From JAHEME01 sp034435035 (GTDB lineage Bacteria > Chloroflexota > Anaerolineae > Aggregatilineales > UBA3940), in NCBI GenBank assembly GCA_034435035.1, contig DAOTXW010000041.1:124001-188000 (forward strand): a stretch of 64,000 nt of DNA. Direction: 5' to 3'. Below are positions 40,294 to 48,242 of this stretch, piece after piece. Position numbers and translations under genes: made by a program. Each line of letters opens with the position of its first letter. The stretch's first letter is position 1. The notes beneath the pieces are model-generated. The model saw nothing but the letters and a program-made list of their open reading frames with translations, did no database searches and had not been told where the DNA came from.

Positions 40294-41265
40294 ATGTATG
40301 GGGCTACGGTAGACGATATCCAGCAGGGCGGTGGGGATGACCCGCAGAAGCTGGCCGCCTTCGAAAGCCGGATCGCACGGGGCGAGAAGATCGAGCCAGG
40401 GGACTGGATGCCGGCGGAGTACCGGCGCCAGCTGATCCGCATGATCTCCCAGCATGCCCACAGCGAGGTAGTAGGGATGCTGCCTGAAGGGACCTACATC
40501 CCGCACGCGCCGACGCTGCGCCGCAAGCTGATCCTGCTGGCCAAAGTGCAGGATGAAGGCGGGCATGGTCAGTACCTGTACCATGCTGCGGAAACTCTGG
40601 GCGCCACCCGCGAAGAGATGCTGGACGCGCTGCTTTCGGGTAAAGCAAAGTATGCCAGCGTCTTCAACTACCCTGCACTGAGCTGGGCAGATATGGGCGC
40701 CATCGGCTGGCTGGTCGATGGCGCTGCCATCCTCAACCAGACGATGCTGGCCAAGTGCTCTTATGGCCCTTATGCGCGGGCCATGCTGCGCATCTGTGCC
40801 GAAGAGAGCTTCCATATGCGGCAGGGGCAGGACATCATCATCACCCTGGCGACAGGTTTGCCGGAGCAGAAAGAGATGGCGCAGGACGCCATCAACCGAT
40901 GGTGGTGGCCCGCCATGATGATGTTTGGGCCGCATGATCGGGATTCGCAGAACAGCGAAGTTCTGATCCGCTGGGGGATCAAAACCCGGACGAATGACGA
41001 GCTGCGGCAGGACTTCGTCAACCAGATGGTGCCAGACCTGCATTTGCTGGACCTGCAGATACCCGATCCCGATCTGCGCTATGACGCTGGCTCTGGCAAC
41101 TGGATCCACGGAGAGATCGACTGGGATGAGTTCTGGCGTGTGATCAGAGGGGACGGCCCCATGAACAGGGAGCGGCTGGCAGCCCGGCGCAGGGCGCATG
41201 AAGAGGGCCGGTGGGTGCGGGAAGCACTGGCAGCCTACGCCGAGCGTCAGGGAGCGGCCGGGTGA
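40294..41265 (+). CDS. paaA: Phenylacetyl-CoA 1,2-epoxidase catalytic subunit PaaA
   Basis: The 323-residue protein is the di-iron subunit of the multicomponent monooxygenase that converts phenylacetyl-CoA to the ring-1,2-epoxide. Carboxylate/His iron ligand motifs are visible as VQDEGGHGQYLYHAAETLG and ICAEESFHMRQGQ. Further family blocks are I-S-Q-H-A-H-S-E-V-V-G-M-L-P-E and NRWWWPAMMMFGPHD. The length matches PaaA (about 310). ATG 40294 follows gaggagc. The next three genes encode the B, C and D partners. Confidence 0.96.
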   Translation: MYGATVDDIQQGGGDDPQKLAAFESRIARGEKIEPGDWMPAEYRRQLIRMISQHAHSEVVGMLPEGTYIPHAPTLRRKLILLAKVQDEGGHGQYLYHAAETLGATREEMLDALLSGKAKYASVFNYPALSWADMGAIGWLVDGAAILNQTMLAKCSYGPYARAMLRICAEESFHMRQGQDIIITLATGLPEQKEMAQDAINRWWWPAMMMFGPHDRDSQNSEVLIRWGIKTRTNDELRQDFVNQMVPDLHLLDLQIPDPDLRYDAGSGNWIHGEIDWDEFWRVIRGDGPMNRERLAARRRAHEEGRWVREALAAYAERQGAAG

Positions 41266-41300
41266 GCGCAGGCTCACTGAATAGCAGGAGAGGCTGATCG

Positions 41301-41873
41301 GTGAGCGATACACAATGGCCCCGCTGGGTTGTGCTGCATCAGAGCCAGAAGGGGAAGCCGCACGAATACGCCGGATCGGTGCATGCGCCGGACAGCGAGC
41401 TGGCGCTTCTGAACGCACGCGACGTTTTTGTCCGCCGCCCGGAGTGCGTGAGTCTCTGGGTGGTCCGCGCACGCGATATTCTGTCCGTGACGGCTGAAGA
41501 ATTGGCAGGCGGTATCGCGCCGACCTTTCTGGAAGCGCCGCGCCCGGCAGACGATGCCCGATTGATGGGCGACTACCACATTTTTCTCAAGATTGGGCAG
41601 AAGCAGCCCCACCGGCAGGCAGGCCAGGTACAGGGTGAATCCGCCGCTGAGGCGATGCGCCGCGCCCTGGAGACCTTCAGCCATGAAAAGGTCTTTGTCT
41701 GGTGGGTGTTTGCTGCCGCGGCGGTGACCTGCTCGACGGCCGGCGACATTGAAGCGCTGTTTGCAGCGGCGGCGACCAAGCGTTTCCGCGACCAGGGTGA
41801 GTATCATACGATCGCCATGCTCAGGAAGCTGCGCGCCCAGGCGGAACAGGAGCGTCAGGTCGATGCAGAGTGA
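41301..41873 (+). CDS. paaB: Double-domain PaaB, structural subunit of phenylacetyl-CoA epoxidase
   Basis: The 190-residue protein is twice the usual PaaB length (about 95). Residues 1-75 are PaaB (WPRWVVLHQSQKGKPHEYAG, then L-N-A-R-D-V-F-V-R-R and S-L-W-V-V). Residues about 92-172 repeat the fold (YHIFLKIGQKQPHRQAGQ, then H-E-K-V-F-V-W-W-V-F). In enterobacteria PaaB bridges two A-C pairs and is needed in vivo. A fused pair could replace a PaaB dimer. The start is GTG 41301. PaaC begins inside its last codons, so translation is coupled. Confidence 0.9.
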   Translation: MSDTQWPRWVVLHQSQKGKPHEYAGSVHAPDSELALLNARDVFVRRPECVSLWVVRARDILSVTAEELAGGIAPTFLEAPRPADDARLMGDYHIFLKIGQKQPHRQAGQVQGESAAEAMRRALETFSHEKVFVWWVFAAAAVTCSTAGDIEALFAAAATKRFRDQGEYHTIAMLRKLRAQAEQERQVDAE

Positions 41874-42630
41874 GATACAGCAGGTGCTGGCTTCCCGTGC
41901 GCTGGCGCTCGCCGACGATGAGCTGATACTGGGTCATCGCAATGCCGAGTGGTGCGGCCATGCGCCGATCCTGGAAGAAGACATCGCCTTCGCCAATATC
42001 GCCCTGGACGAGATCGGCCATGCGGTGATCTGGTATGGTGTGCATGCTGACCTGACCGGGGCGGATCCATCCCTGCATCCTGATCGGATGGCCTACTGGC
42101 GCGATGCGTCAGAATACTGCTGCGCCCGGTTGATGGAGCTTCCCAGAGGCGACTGGGCTTTCAGCATGCTGCGCCAGTATCTGTTTGATGTCTATGAGAA
42201 GCACTTTCTGGAGCATCTGGCCAACAGCATCTATGCGCCGCTGGCAGGGGCGGCAGCGAAGGTGCGGCGAGAGGAGATCTATCACCTGCGGCATACAGCG
42301 GCGTGGGTGCGGCGGTTGGGGCTTGGCACCGATGAAAGTCACCGGCGGATGCGCGCCGCCGCGGATGTCCTGTGGCTGGAGGCCGGGCAGCTGTTCGTGC
42401 CGTTGATCGGCGAGGATCACCTGGCGGCGGAGGGCTACCTCCCCCACCTGGCAGTGGTGCGAGCATCCTGGGAAGCGGAGGTGAGGGCATGGCTGGGCAG
42501 TGCGGGGCTGGAGATGCCGTCTCTGAATATCCCTGCCAGCCCGGATCGCAGCCTGCACACCGGGCATCTTGAGCCGCTTCTGTCCGATCTGCAGCAGGTG
42601 GCCCGGTTGTATCCGGATGCTCGCTGGTAA
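41863..42630 (+). CDS. paaC: Phenylacetyl-CoA epoxidase subunit PaaC
   Basis: The 255-residue protein is the structural ferritin-like partner of PaaA. Its recognisable blocks are GHRNAEWCGHAPILEEDIA, NIALDEIGHAVIWYG, and REEIYHLRHTAAWVRRL. It resembles PaaA but is not the catalytic site in the known enzyme. ATG 41863 lies 11 bases before the PaaB stop, with ggagcg upstream; the longer open frame is discarded. Length equals the family norm of about 250. Confidence 0.95.
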   Translation: MQSEIQQVLASRALALADDELILGHRNAEWCGHAPILEEDIAFANIALDEIGHAVIWYGVHADLTGADPSLHPDRMAYWRDASEYCCARLMELPRGDWAFSMLRQYLFDVYEKHFLEHLANSIYAPLAGAAAKVRREEIYHLRHTAAWVRRLGLGTDESHRRMRAAADVLWLEAGQLFVPLIGEDHLAAEGYLPHLAVVRASWEAEVRAWLGSAGLEMPSLNIPASPDRSLHTGHLEPLLSDLQQVARLYPDARW

Positions 42631-42643
42631 GGGAGAAACCAGT

Positions 42644-43123
42644 ATGCTGACCCCTGAGGCGATCTGGCGCCTGCTGGAAGAGGTCAAGGATCCGGAGATT
42701 CCGGTGGTTAGCCTGGTTGAGATGGGCATCGTGCGCGATGTTGCTGTTACAGATGGGCGCGTGATGGTGACGATCACGCCGACTTTCTCCGGGTGTCCGG
42801 CGCTGCATGTGATGCAGGAGCAGATACGGGATCGGCTGGAAAGTGCCGGCGCGGAGACGGTGGCGGTGCAGGTGGCGCTCTGGCCTCCCTGGACTACCGA
42901 TTCGATCACCGGGCCCGGCCGCGAAAAGCTCAGGCAGTTTGGCCTGGCTCCCCCCGCGATTCATGCGGGGAATATTGAAATCCTGCTGCGTGAAGAGGCC
43001 GAATGCCCGACCTGCGGCTCCAGCGATACCTCGATGCGGAACAACTGGGGGCCGACGCCCTGCCGCGCGATCTATTACTGCCACAGCTGCCAGCAGCCTT
43101 TTGAGCAGTTCAAGCCTCTATAG
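42644..43123 (+). CDS. paaD: PaaD, DUF59-type Fe-S assembly factor for the epoxidase
   Basis: The 159-residue protein has an N-terminal DUF59/MIP18 domain (EVKDPEIPVVSLVEMGIVRD, then T-P-T-F-S-G-C-P-A) and a C-terminal zinc-type domain (C-P-T-C-G-S, then YYCHSC). This is the PaaD layout. Known PaaD proteins help mature the Fe-S or di-iron centre of the epoxidase complex. ATG 42644 has gggaga upstream and lies 13 bases after paaC. The cognate reductase gene paaE, which usually follows, is absent here. Confidence 0.94.
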   Translation: MLTPEAIWRLLEEVKDPEIPVVSLVEMGIVRDVAVTDGRVMVTITPTFSGCPALHVMQEQIRDRLESAGAETVAVQVALWPPWTTDSITGPGREKLRQFGLAPPAIHAGNIEILLREEAECPTCGSSDTSMRNNWGPTPCRAIYYCHSCQQPFEQFKPL

Positions 43124-43150
43124 TCGCTGCCTGCACTGGAGAAAGCCGCT

Positions 43151-44131
43151 GTGAACTATACGAATCTGGGACGGACAGGCCTGCAGGTCTCCCGTATCTG
43201 CCTGGGGACGATGACCTACGGGTCAACTGCCTGGCGGGACTGGGTGCTGACAGAAGAACAGGCCCGCCCGTTCTTTGCGCGTGCGCTGGAAGCGGGCGTT
43301 AACTTCTTCGATACGGCTGATGCTTACTCAGAAGGGCTGAGCGAGGAGATCACCGGGCGTGCACTGCGTGATATGGCCCGACGGGATGAAGTCGTGCTCG
43401 CCACCAAGGTTTTCTTTCCGATGGGCAGCCGGCCCAATCAGGGTGGCCTGAGCCGCAAGCACATCCTGGATGCCATCGATGCCTCCCTGCGGCGGCTGGG
43501 CACAGACTATGTCGATCTTTACCAGATTCATCGGTTCGATCCGCTCACCCCGATCGAGGAGACGATGGAGGCCCTGCACGACGTTGTCAGGGCGGGCAAA
43601 GCGCGCTACATCGGGGCATCGAGCATGTATACATGGCAGTTCGCCAGCATGCAGCACACGGCCGATCGGAACGGGTGGACGCGCTTCGTCGCCATGCAAA
43701 ACCACTACAACCTGATCTATCGCGAAGAAGAACGCGAGATGATCCCCTACTGCCGGCAGACCGGGGTGGGCATCATCCCCTGGAGCCCGCTGGCGCGGGG
43801 CTTTCTGGCCGGCAACCGGACGCCCGATAAGTCCGGCGAGACAGCCCGCTCGCGCAGCGACAGCTTCGCGCACAGCATGTATTACCAGGAGGCCGACTTC
43901 GCTGTGCTGGAGGCTGTTGAGACGGTCGCCCGGGCGCGCGGTCTATCCAGCGCTCAGGTCGCTCTGGCATGGATGCTGCACAAACCCGGTGTCACCAGCC
44001 CGATCATCGGCGCCAGTAAAATAGCCCATCTGGAGGAAGCGATCGCCGCGCTGGACATCCAGCTGAGCGAGGAAGAAATGGCGAGCCTGGAAGCGCCCTA
44101 CCGGCCGCATCCCATTTTTGGGCACTCGTAG
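43151..44131 (+). CDS. Aldo/keto reductase
   Basis: The 326-residue protein starts at GTG 43151. It contains the AKR signatures: D-T-A-D-A-Y-S-E-G with the catalytic Asp and Tyr, L-A-T-K-V-F with the Lys, and YVDLYQIHRFDP with the His. The C-terminal cofactor segment is S-P-I-I-G-A-S-K. The general layout resembles the YajO/AKR13 types of NADPH-dependent aldehyde reductases. It lies between the paa subunits and the beta-oxidation genes. It may act on an aldehyde intermediate, but its pathway role is unproven. Confidence 0.87.
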   Translation: MNYTNLGRTGLQVSRICLGTMTYGSTAWRDWVLTEEQARPFFARALEAGVNFFDTADAYSEGLSEEITGRALRDMARRDEVVLATKVFFPMGSRPNQGGLSRKHILDAIDASLRRLGTDYVDLYQIHRFDPLTPIEETMEALHDVVRAGKARYIGASSMYTWQFASMQHTADRNGWTRFVAMQNHYNLIYREEEREMIPYCRQTGVGIIPWSPLARGFLAGNRTPDKSGETARSRSDSFAHSMYYQEADFAVLEAVETVARARGLSSAQVALAWMLHKPGVTSPIIGASKIAHLEEAIAALDIQLSEEEMASLEAPYRPHPIFGHS

Positions 44132-44153
44132 CATCTGTCACAGGAGCAGAGGC

Positions 44154-44450
44154 ATGAAACTGATCGCGTTATACAGGCGGCCTGCGGATCCCGCCGCTTT
44201 TGATGAGGCATACTTCGGCACACACGCGCCGCTGATCCGGCAGGTGCCCGGGCTGCAGCGAATGACCGTCACCCGCTTCACCCGCACCGTGATGGGCGAC
44301 GATCTGTACATGATGGCCGAGATGGTCTTCGCCGATGCCGAGGCTCTGAAGGCGGCGATGCGCAGCCCGGAGATGGCCGCGGCCGGCGAGAACCTTAATA
44401 GCTTTGCCGGGGGTCTGGTCACGCTGCTGTACGGTCAGGAGCAGGTCTGA
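44154..44450 (+). CDS. EthD-family small dimeric alpha/beta-barrel protein
   Basis: The 98-residue protein has the EthD/Dabb form: M-K-L-I-A-L-Y-R-R-P, then FDEAYFGTHAPLIRQVPGL and MAEMVFADAEALKAAMRSPE. Members are small ferredoxin-like dimers found in ether, aromatic and polyketide breakdown clusters; the true activity is usually unknown. ATG 44154 has gcagagg before it. The next gene begins 3 bases after its stop, so it is translated in the operon. Confidence 0.85.
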   Translation: MKLIALYRRPADPAAFDEAYFGTHAPLIRQVPGLQRMTVTRFTRTVMGDDLYMMAEMVFADAEALKAAMRSPEMAAAGENLNSFAGGLVTLLYGQEQV

Positions 44451-44453
44451 GAG

Positions 44454-45227
44454 ATGGCTGAGCCGCTGATCGTGGAATATCCCGCTGAGGGGGTGGCGCT
44501 GCTCCGGATCAACCGGCCGGAGAAGCTCAACGCATTGAGCGAAGAGGTAATCCGGCGCATCGCGGAAGGGCTGACCCGGCTGGCCGCTGACGATTCGGTC
44601 CGGGTGGTCGTCATAACCGGTGACCGGCGGGCTTTTGCTGCCGGCTCAGATATCACCGAGTTCGATGGGATCGACCCGGTGGCCCTGCTGAGCAGCCCGC
44701 GCCCTGGCTACTGGGAAACTATCCGCGCGTTTCCCAAACCACTGATCGCAGCGGTGAGTGGGTGGTGCCTGGGCGGGGGCAATGAGCTGGCTATGTGCTG
44801 TGATATGATCATCGCCAGCGAGACGGCTCGCTTCGGCCAGCCTGAAGTCGGGTTGGCCATCATGCCGGGGGCGGGCGGCACGCAGCGGCTTACCCGCGCG
44901 GTGGGCAAGGCCGTGACGATGGAGATGGTGCTGGCCGGGCGCACGCTCACGGCTGAAGAAGCCTGCGCGCTCGGGCTGGTGAACCGGGTGGTGCCCGCGG
45001 AACTCTACCTGGAAAAGGCGCTGGAGCTGGCGGACAGGGTGGCTGGCATGCCGCCGCTGGCGGTCCGGCTGGCCCGTGAAGCGGTTCTGAAGGCATTTGA
45101 GACTCCTCTGGAGGAGGGCCTGGCCGCCGAGCGCCGCGCTTATACCTTCCTGTTTGCTACTGAGGATAAGGCGGAGGGGATCCGGGCTTTCCTCGATAAA
45201 CGCCCGCCGCAGTGGAAGGGGAAATAG
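44454..45227 (+). CDS. paaF: Enoyl-CoA hydratase, PaaF-like
   Basis: The 257-residue protein is a canonical crotonase. It has the first oxyanion block R-A-F-A-A-G-S-D-I, the second C-L-G-G-G-N-E-L-A-M with the first catalytic Glu, and RFGQPEVGLAIMPGAGGTQR with the second. Both Glu residues are present, so it should hydrate 2,3-dehydroadipyl-CoA in phenylacetate breakdown. Spacing to the EthD gene is 3 bases and to paaG 2 bases. The PaaF name rests on position plus catalytic residues; other enoyl-CoA substrates are possible. Confidence 0.85.
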   Translation: MAEPLIVEYPAEGVALLRINRPEKLNALSEEVIRRIAEGLTRLAADDSVRVVVITGDRRAFAAGSDITEFDGIDPVALLSSPRPGYWETIRAFPKPLIAAVSGWCLGGGNELAMCCDMIIASETARFGQPEVGLAIMPGAGGTQRLTRAVGKAVTMEMVLAGRTLTAEEACALGLVNRVVPAELYLEKALELADRVAGMPPLAVRLAREAVLKAFETPLEEGLAAERRAYTFLFATEDKAEGIRAFLDKRPPQWKGK

Positions 45228-45229
45228 CC

Positions 45230-46015
45230 GTGTCTTACGAGAACATCCGGTATGAACTCGAGGCCGGGGTGCTGACCATCACGCTGAATCGGCCAGAGAA
45301 GCTGAATGCGGTAACCGATGCGATGCTGGCCGAGCTGACCGATGCCTTCAAGCAGGCAGAGAAGGATCGTGCCGTCAGAGTCATCACTCTGACGGGGGCG
45401 GGGCGCGGGTTCTGTGCCGGGCAGGATCTCAGGGCAGCGAACGAACGGGGCGGCGAAATGTCTTTTGGGCAGCACCTGCGCGAGACGTATAACCCGTTGA
45501 TCCTCCACATGCAGAGGCTGGCAAAACCGATCCTCGCGGCGATCAACGGCCCGGCTGCCGGGGCAGGCATGAGCCTGGCGATGGCCTGCGATCTGCGGAT
45601 CGCGGCTGAGAGCGCCACCTTCTTGCAAGCATTCGTAAAAATCGGGCTGGTGCCCGACAGCGGCTCTACCTGGATGCTGCCGCGGCTGGTGGGGACAGCC
45701 CGCGCACTCGACCTGATGCTGACCGGGCGCCGGATCACCGCACGCGAGGCGCTGGAATGGGGTCTGATCAACCAGGTCACCGAAGATGCGCAGCTGATGG
45801 AAGTGGTTGGTGCGCTGGCCAGCGAATTCGCCGCGGCCCCGACGGCGGCCATCGGCAACATCAAGCGGGCGCTGGGCTATTCCCTGACCCATACACTGGA
45901 GGAATCGCTGGCATTTGAGGCAGATATGCAGGAGATCAGTGGCCGTACTGCCGACTACCGGGAGGGCCTCGCCGCTTTTCTGGAAAAGCGCCCCCCACAC
46001 TTCACGGGTGAGTAG
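45230..46015 (+). CDS. paaG: Ring-1,2-epoxyphenylacetyl-CoA isomerase PaaG
   Basis: The 261-residue protein is a crotonase close to E. coli PaaG. It has A-G-A-G-M-S-L-A-M-A-C-D, then QAFVKIGLVPDSGSTWMLPR with the catalytic Asp, and the family tail DYREGLAAFLEKRPPHFTG. PaaG isomerises the epoxide to the oxepin form and shifts a double bond later. GTG 45230 follows ggaagggg; the preceding gene stops at 45227. The near-identical tail motif makes this the most secure crotonase assignment in the operon. Confidence 0.93.
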   Translation: MSYENIRYELEAGVLTITLNRPEKLNAVTDAMLAELTDAFKQAEKDRAVRVITLTGAGRGFCAGQDLRAANERGGEMSFGQHLRETYNPLILHMQRLAKPILAAINGPAAGAGMSLAMACDLRIAAESATFLQAFVKIGLVPDSGSTWMLPRLVGTARALDLMLTGRRITAREALEWGLINQVTEDAQLMEVVGALASEFAAAPTAAIGNIKRALGYSLTHTLEESLAFEADMQEISGRTADYREGLAAFLEKRPPHFTGE

Positions 46016-46036
46016 CGGCAGACGAAGGGTGGGAGA

Positions 46037-46906
46037 ATGGACGAACAATCCCCTGTTAGCTGCATCGGTATAGTCGGCTCAGGGACGATGGGCAGCGGGA
46101 TCGCCCAGGTGGCTGCCCAGGCCGGGCTGGAAGTCACCCTGTATGACATCAGTGAGGAGATGCTCGCCCGTGCCCGGTTGGGGATCCGCAGCGCACTGAG
46201 TCGGCTGGTCGAGAAGGGAAGGCTCGACCGTGAGAGCGCCAGCCGCGCGGCCGAGCGGATCGCCACCACGGAGGTTCTGCGCGACCTGGGCGGCTGTGAT
46301 TTCATTATTGAGGCCGCGCCGGAAGCGCTGGACATCAAGCAGCGGCTGTTTCACGATCTGCACAACGTCACCCGATCCGAGGCGATACTGGCAACCAATA
46401 CCAGCACGCTGAGCATCACCGAGATTGCAGCCAGCACTGGACGTCCCTCGCGGGTGGTGGGGATGCATTTCTTCAATCCGGCCCCGCTGATGCCGCTGGT
46501 TGAGATCATCGCCGGGGCTGCCACTCGCGATGAGGTCGTGCAGACCGCTACTGCGCTGGCGCTGCGGATGGGCAAGGTTCCGGTTCAGTCGCGGGATACG
46601 CCCGGCTTCATCGTCAACCGGATCGCTCGGCCCTTTCACCTGGAGGGGCTGCGTCTGCTGGCGGAGGGGGTGGCCGATCCGGCTACCATTGACCGGCTCA
46701 TGCGCGAGGGCGGGGGCTTCCGCATGGGCCCATTTGAGCTGCAGGACCTGATCGGCATCGACATCAATTTCGCCGCCTCGCGGCTGGTATATGAAGCGTA
46801 CTTTCACGAACCTCGCTTCCGGCCAAGCCTGCTGCAGCAGCGCATGGTGGAAAGCGGCCGGCTCGGCCGCAAGGCAGGCCGGGGATGGTATACCCATGAT
46901 CTATAA
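46037..46906 (+). CDS. paaH: 3-hydroxyadipyl-CoA dehydrogenase, PaaH-like
   Basis: The 289-residue protein has an N-terminal NAD-binding domain (CIGIVGSGTMGSGIAQVAAQ), the catalytic-His region GMHFFNPAPLMPLVEII, and the C-terminal helical domain (T-P-G-F-I-V-N-R, then F-R-M-G-P-F-E-L-Q-D-L-I-G). It should oxidise (3S)-3-hydroxyadipyl-CoA to the 3-oxo product with NAD+. The thiolase PaaJ needed next is not in the window. The ATG lies 21 bases after paaG. 3-hydroxybutyryl-CoA dehydrogenase is a related alternative. Confidence 0.88.
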   Translation: MDEQSPVSCIGIVGSGTMGSGIAQVAAQAGLEVTLYDISEEMLARARLGIRSALSRLVEKGRLDRESASRAAERIATTEVLRDLGGCDFIIEAAPEALDIKQRLFHDLHNVTRSEAILATNTSTLSITEIAASTGRPSRVVGMHFFNPAPLMPLVEIIAGAATRDEVVQTATALALRMGKVPVQSRDTPGFIVNRIARPFHLEGLRLLAEGVADPATIDRLMREGGGFRMGPFELQDLIGIDINFAASRLVYEAYFHEPRFRPSLLQQRMVESGRLGRKAGRGWYTHDL

Positions 46907-46907
46907 T
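46902..46907 (+). promoter_or_regulatory. -10 box for the DegV gene
   Basis: TATAAT overlaps the paaH stop and lies 20 bases before the DegV start, leaving a leader just long enough for gggag (46916-46920). This suggests that DegV and later genes have their own promoter. Confidence 0.45.
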
Positions 46908-46927
46908 ACAATACCGGGAGCATCCTG

Positions 46928-47785
46928 ATGACCAAACATCGTGTGGCTCTTATCACAGACAGCGCATGCGATATCCCCGACTCCCTGCTTGAGCTGTATG
47001 GGATCGCCATGGTACCGCTCTATGTCATCTGGGGAGCGGACCAGCTGCGCGATCGGGTGGATATCCAGCCGGAGCAGTTCTACCGTCGGCTGCAATCCGA
47101 TCCCGTTCACCCCACCACATCCCAGCCCACCCCGCAAGACTTCTGCGCTGCCCTGGAGCGTGCACAGCAGTCCGGGGCGAGTGAGGCAGTCATCGCAACA
47201 ATCAGCAGCGGCATGAGCAGCACCTACAATTCTGCTCAGCAGGGCAGCCAGATGATTGACTTTCCGGTGCAGATCGTCGATACCCGTGCGAATTCGATGA
47301 GCATGGGCTGGCAGGTGCTCGCTGCTGCCCGTGCTCGCGAGGCGGTCGGCACCGCCGCCGCGATGATCGAGGCCATGGAGCGCGTGCGCCGCACGCTGGT
47401 GACCCTGCTATATGTAGATACCCTTGATTACCTGCATCGGGGCGGGCGCATCGGCAGCGCCGCCCGCTGGGTGGGCACGGCGCTCGACCTGAAGCCGCTG
47501 CTCTATGTCGATCATGAGTCGGGGACCGTGCAAGCCGGCGAGCGCACACGCACCCGGCGTAAGGCCCTTGAGCGCCTGTGCGACAGCTTCCTGAGCCGGT
47601 TCGATCTGCGGCGCCCTCTGCGGGTGGCCGTGCTGCACGGGGATGATCAGTTCGCGGCGGAAGATATGGCGGAGCGGATCCGGCAGCGGAGCACACTGGC
47701 GGAGCTGATCGTCTCGATGACCTCGCCGGTGCTGGGCGTGCATACCGGCCCGGGCGCGCTGGCCCTGTGCGGCTACACTGAATGA
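46928..47785 (+). CDS. DegV-family fatty-acid-binding protein
   Basis: The 285-residue protein has the DegV fold: V-A-L-I-T-D-S-A-C-D-I-P at the N-terminus, the T-S-Q-P-T-P lipid-binding segment, ISSGMSSTYNSAQQG, D-T-R-A-N-S-M-S-M-G and LDYLHRGGRIGSAA. DegV/FakB proteins hold a fatty acid that FakA phosphorylates for phospholipid synthesis. No FakA gene is nearby, so the partner would lie elsewhere. It has its own RBS gggag and a likely promoter. Confidence 0.92.
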   Translation: MTKHRVALITDSACDIPDSLLELYGIAMVPLYVIWGADQLRDRVDIQPEQFYRRLQSDPVHPTTSQPTPQDFCAALERAQQSGASEAVIATISSGMSSTYNSAQQGSQMIDFPVQIVDTRANSMSMGWQVLAAARAREAVGTAAAMIEAMERVRRTLVTLLYVDTLDYLHRGGRIGSAARWVGTALDLKPLLYVDHESGTVQAGERTRTRRKALERLCDSFLSRFDLRRPLRVAVLHGDDQFAAEDMAERIRQRSTLAELIVSMTSPVLGVHTGPGALALCGYTE

Positions 47786-47804
47786 TGCGGAGGTGCAGGC
47801 CAGT

Positions 47805-48224
47805 ATGGCGATGAAGGCGCTCAGTCTGCGGCAGCCCTGGGCAGAACTGATCCTGCAGGGGCGCAAGACCATCGAGACGCGCACCTGGCGCACTGCGCAT
47901 CGTGGCGTATTTGGCCTTCACGCAGCGTGGCATGTAGACAGCGAAGCGGCCGCTCGCTTTGGCATGGAGCCGGAATCGCTTACCAGCGGCGCTCTCGTCG
48001 GCACGGCTGAGATTGTGGAGATGATCGAGTTCGACGAGGGGCTCTGGGAAGCCCTGCGTGATCAGCATCTGGTGGCCGATCCCCTGCCGGACAATCGGGT
48101 CGGCTGGCGTCTGGCCGCCCCCCGGCGGCTACTCCGGCCTGTTCCGCTGCGGGGGCTGCCGGGGCTCTTCCCGCTGGATGAGACGATCGTCAGCCAGATG
48201 ATCTTTGCCGATCAGCAGCCCTAG
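47805..48224 (+). CDS. ASCH-domain protein
   Basis: The 139-residue protein opens A-L-S-L-R-Q-P-W-A-E-L-I-L, then RKTIETRTWRTAHRG, and has A-L-V-G-T-A-E-I-V in the middle, the pattern of ASCH (PUA-like) domains. These bind RNA or small amides; bacterial YqfB is an acetylcytidine amidohydrolase. ATG 47805 is chosen with ggagg 11 bases upstream; GTG 47793 overlaps that RBS. It lies 19 bases after DegV. The target is unknown. Confidence 0.8.
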   Translation: MAMKALSLRQPWAELILQGRKTIETRTWRTAHRGVFGLHAAWHVDSEAAARFGMEPESLTSGALVGTAEIVEMIEFDEGLWEALRDQHLVADPLPDNRVGWRLAAPRRLLRPVPLRGLPGLFPLDETIVSQMIFADQQP

Positions 48225-48242
48225 CGGTGGGAAGCTCTGCCT

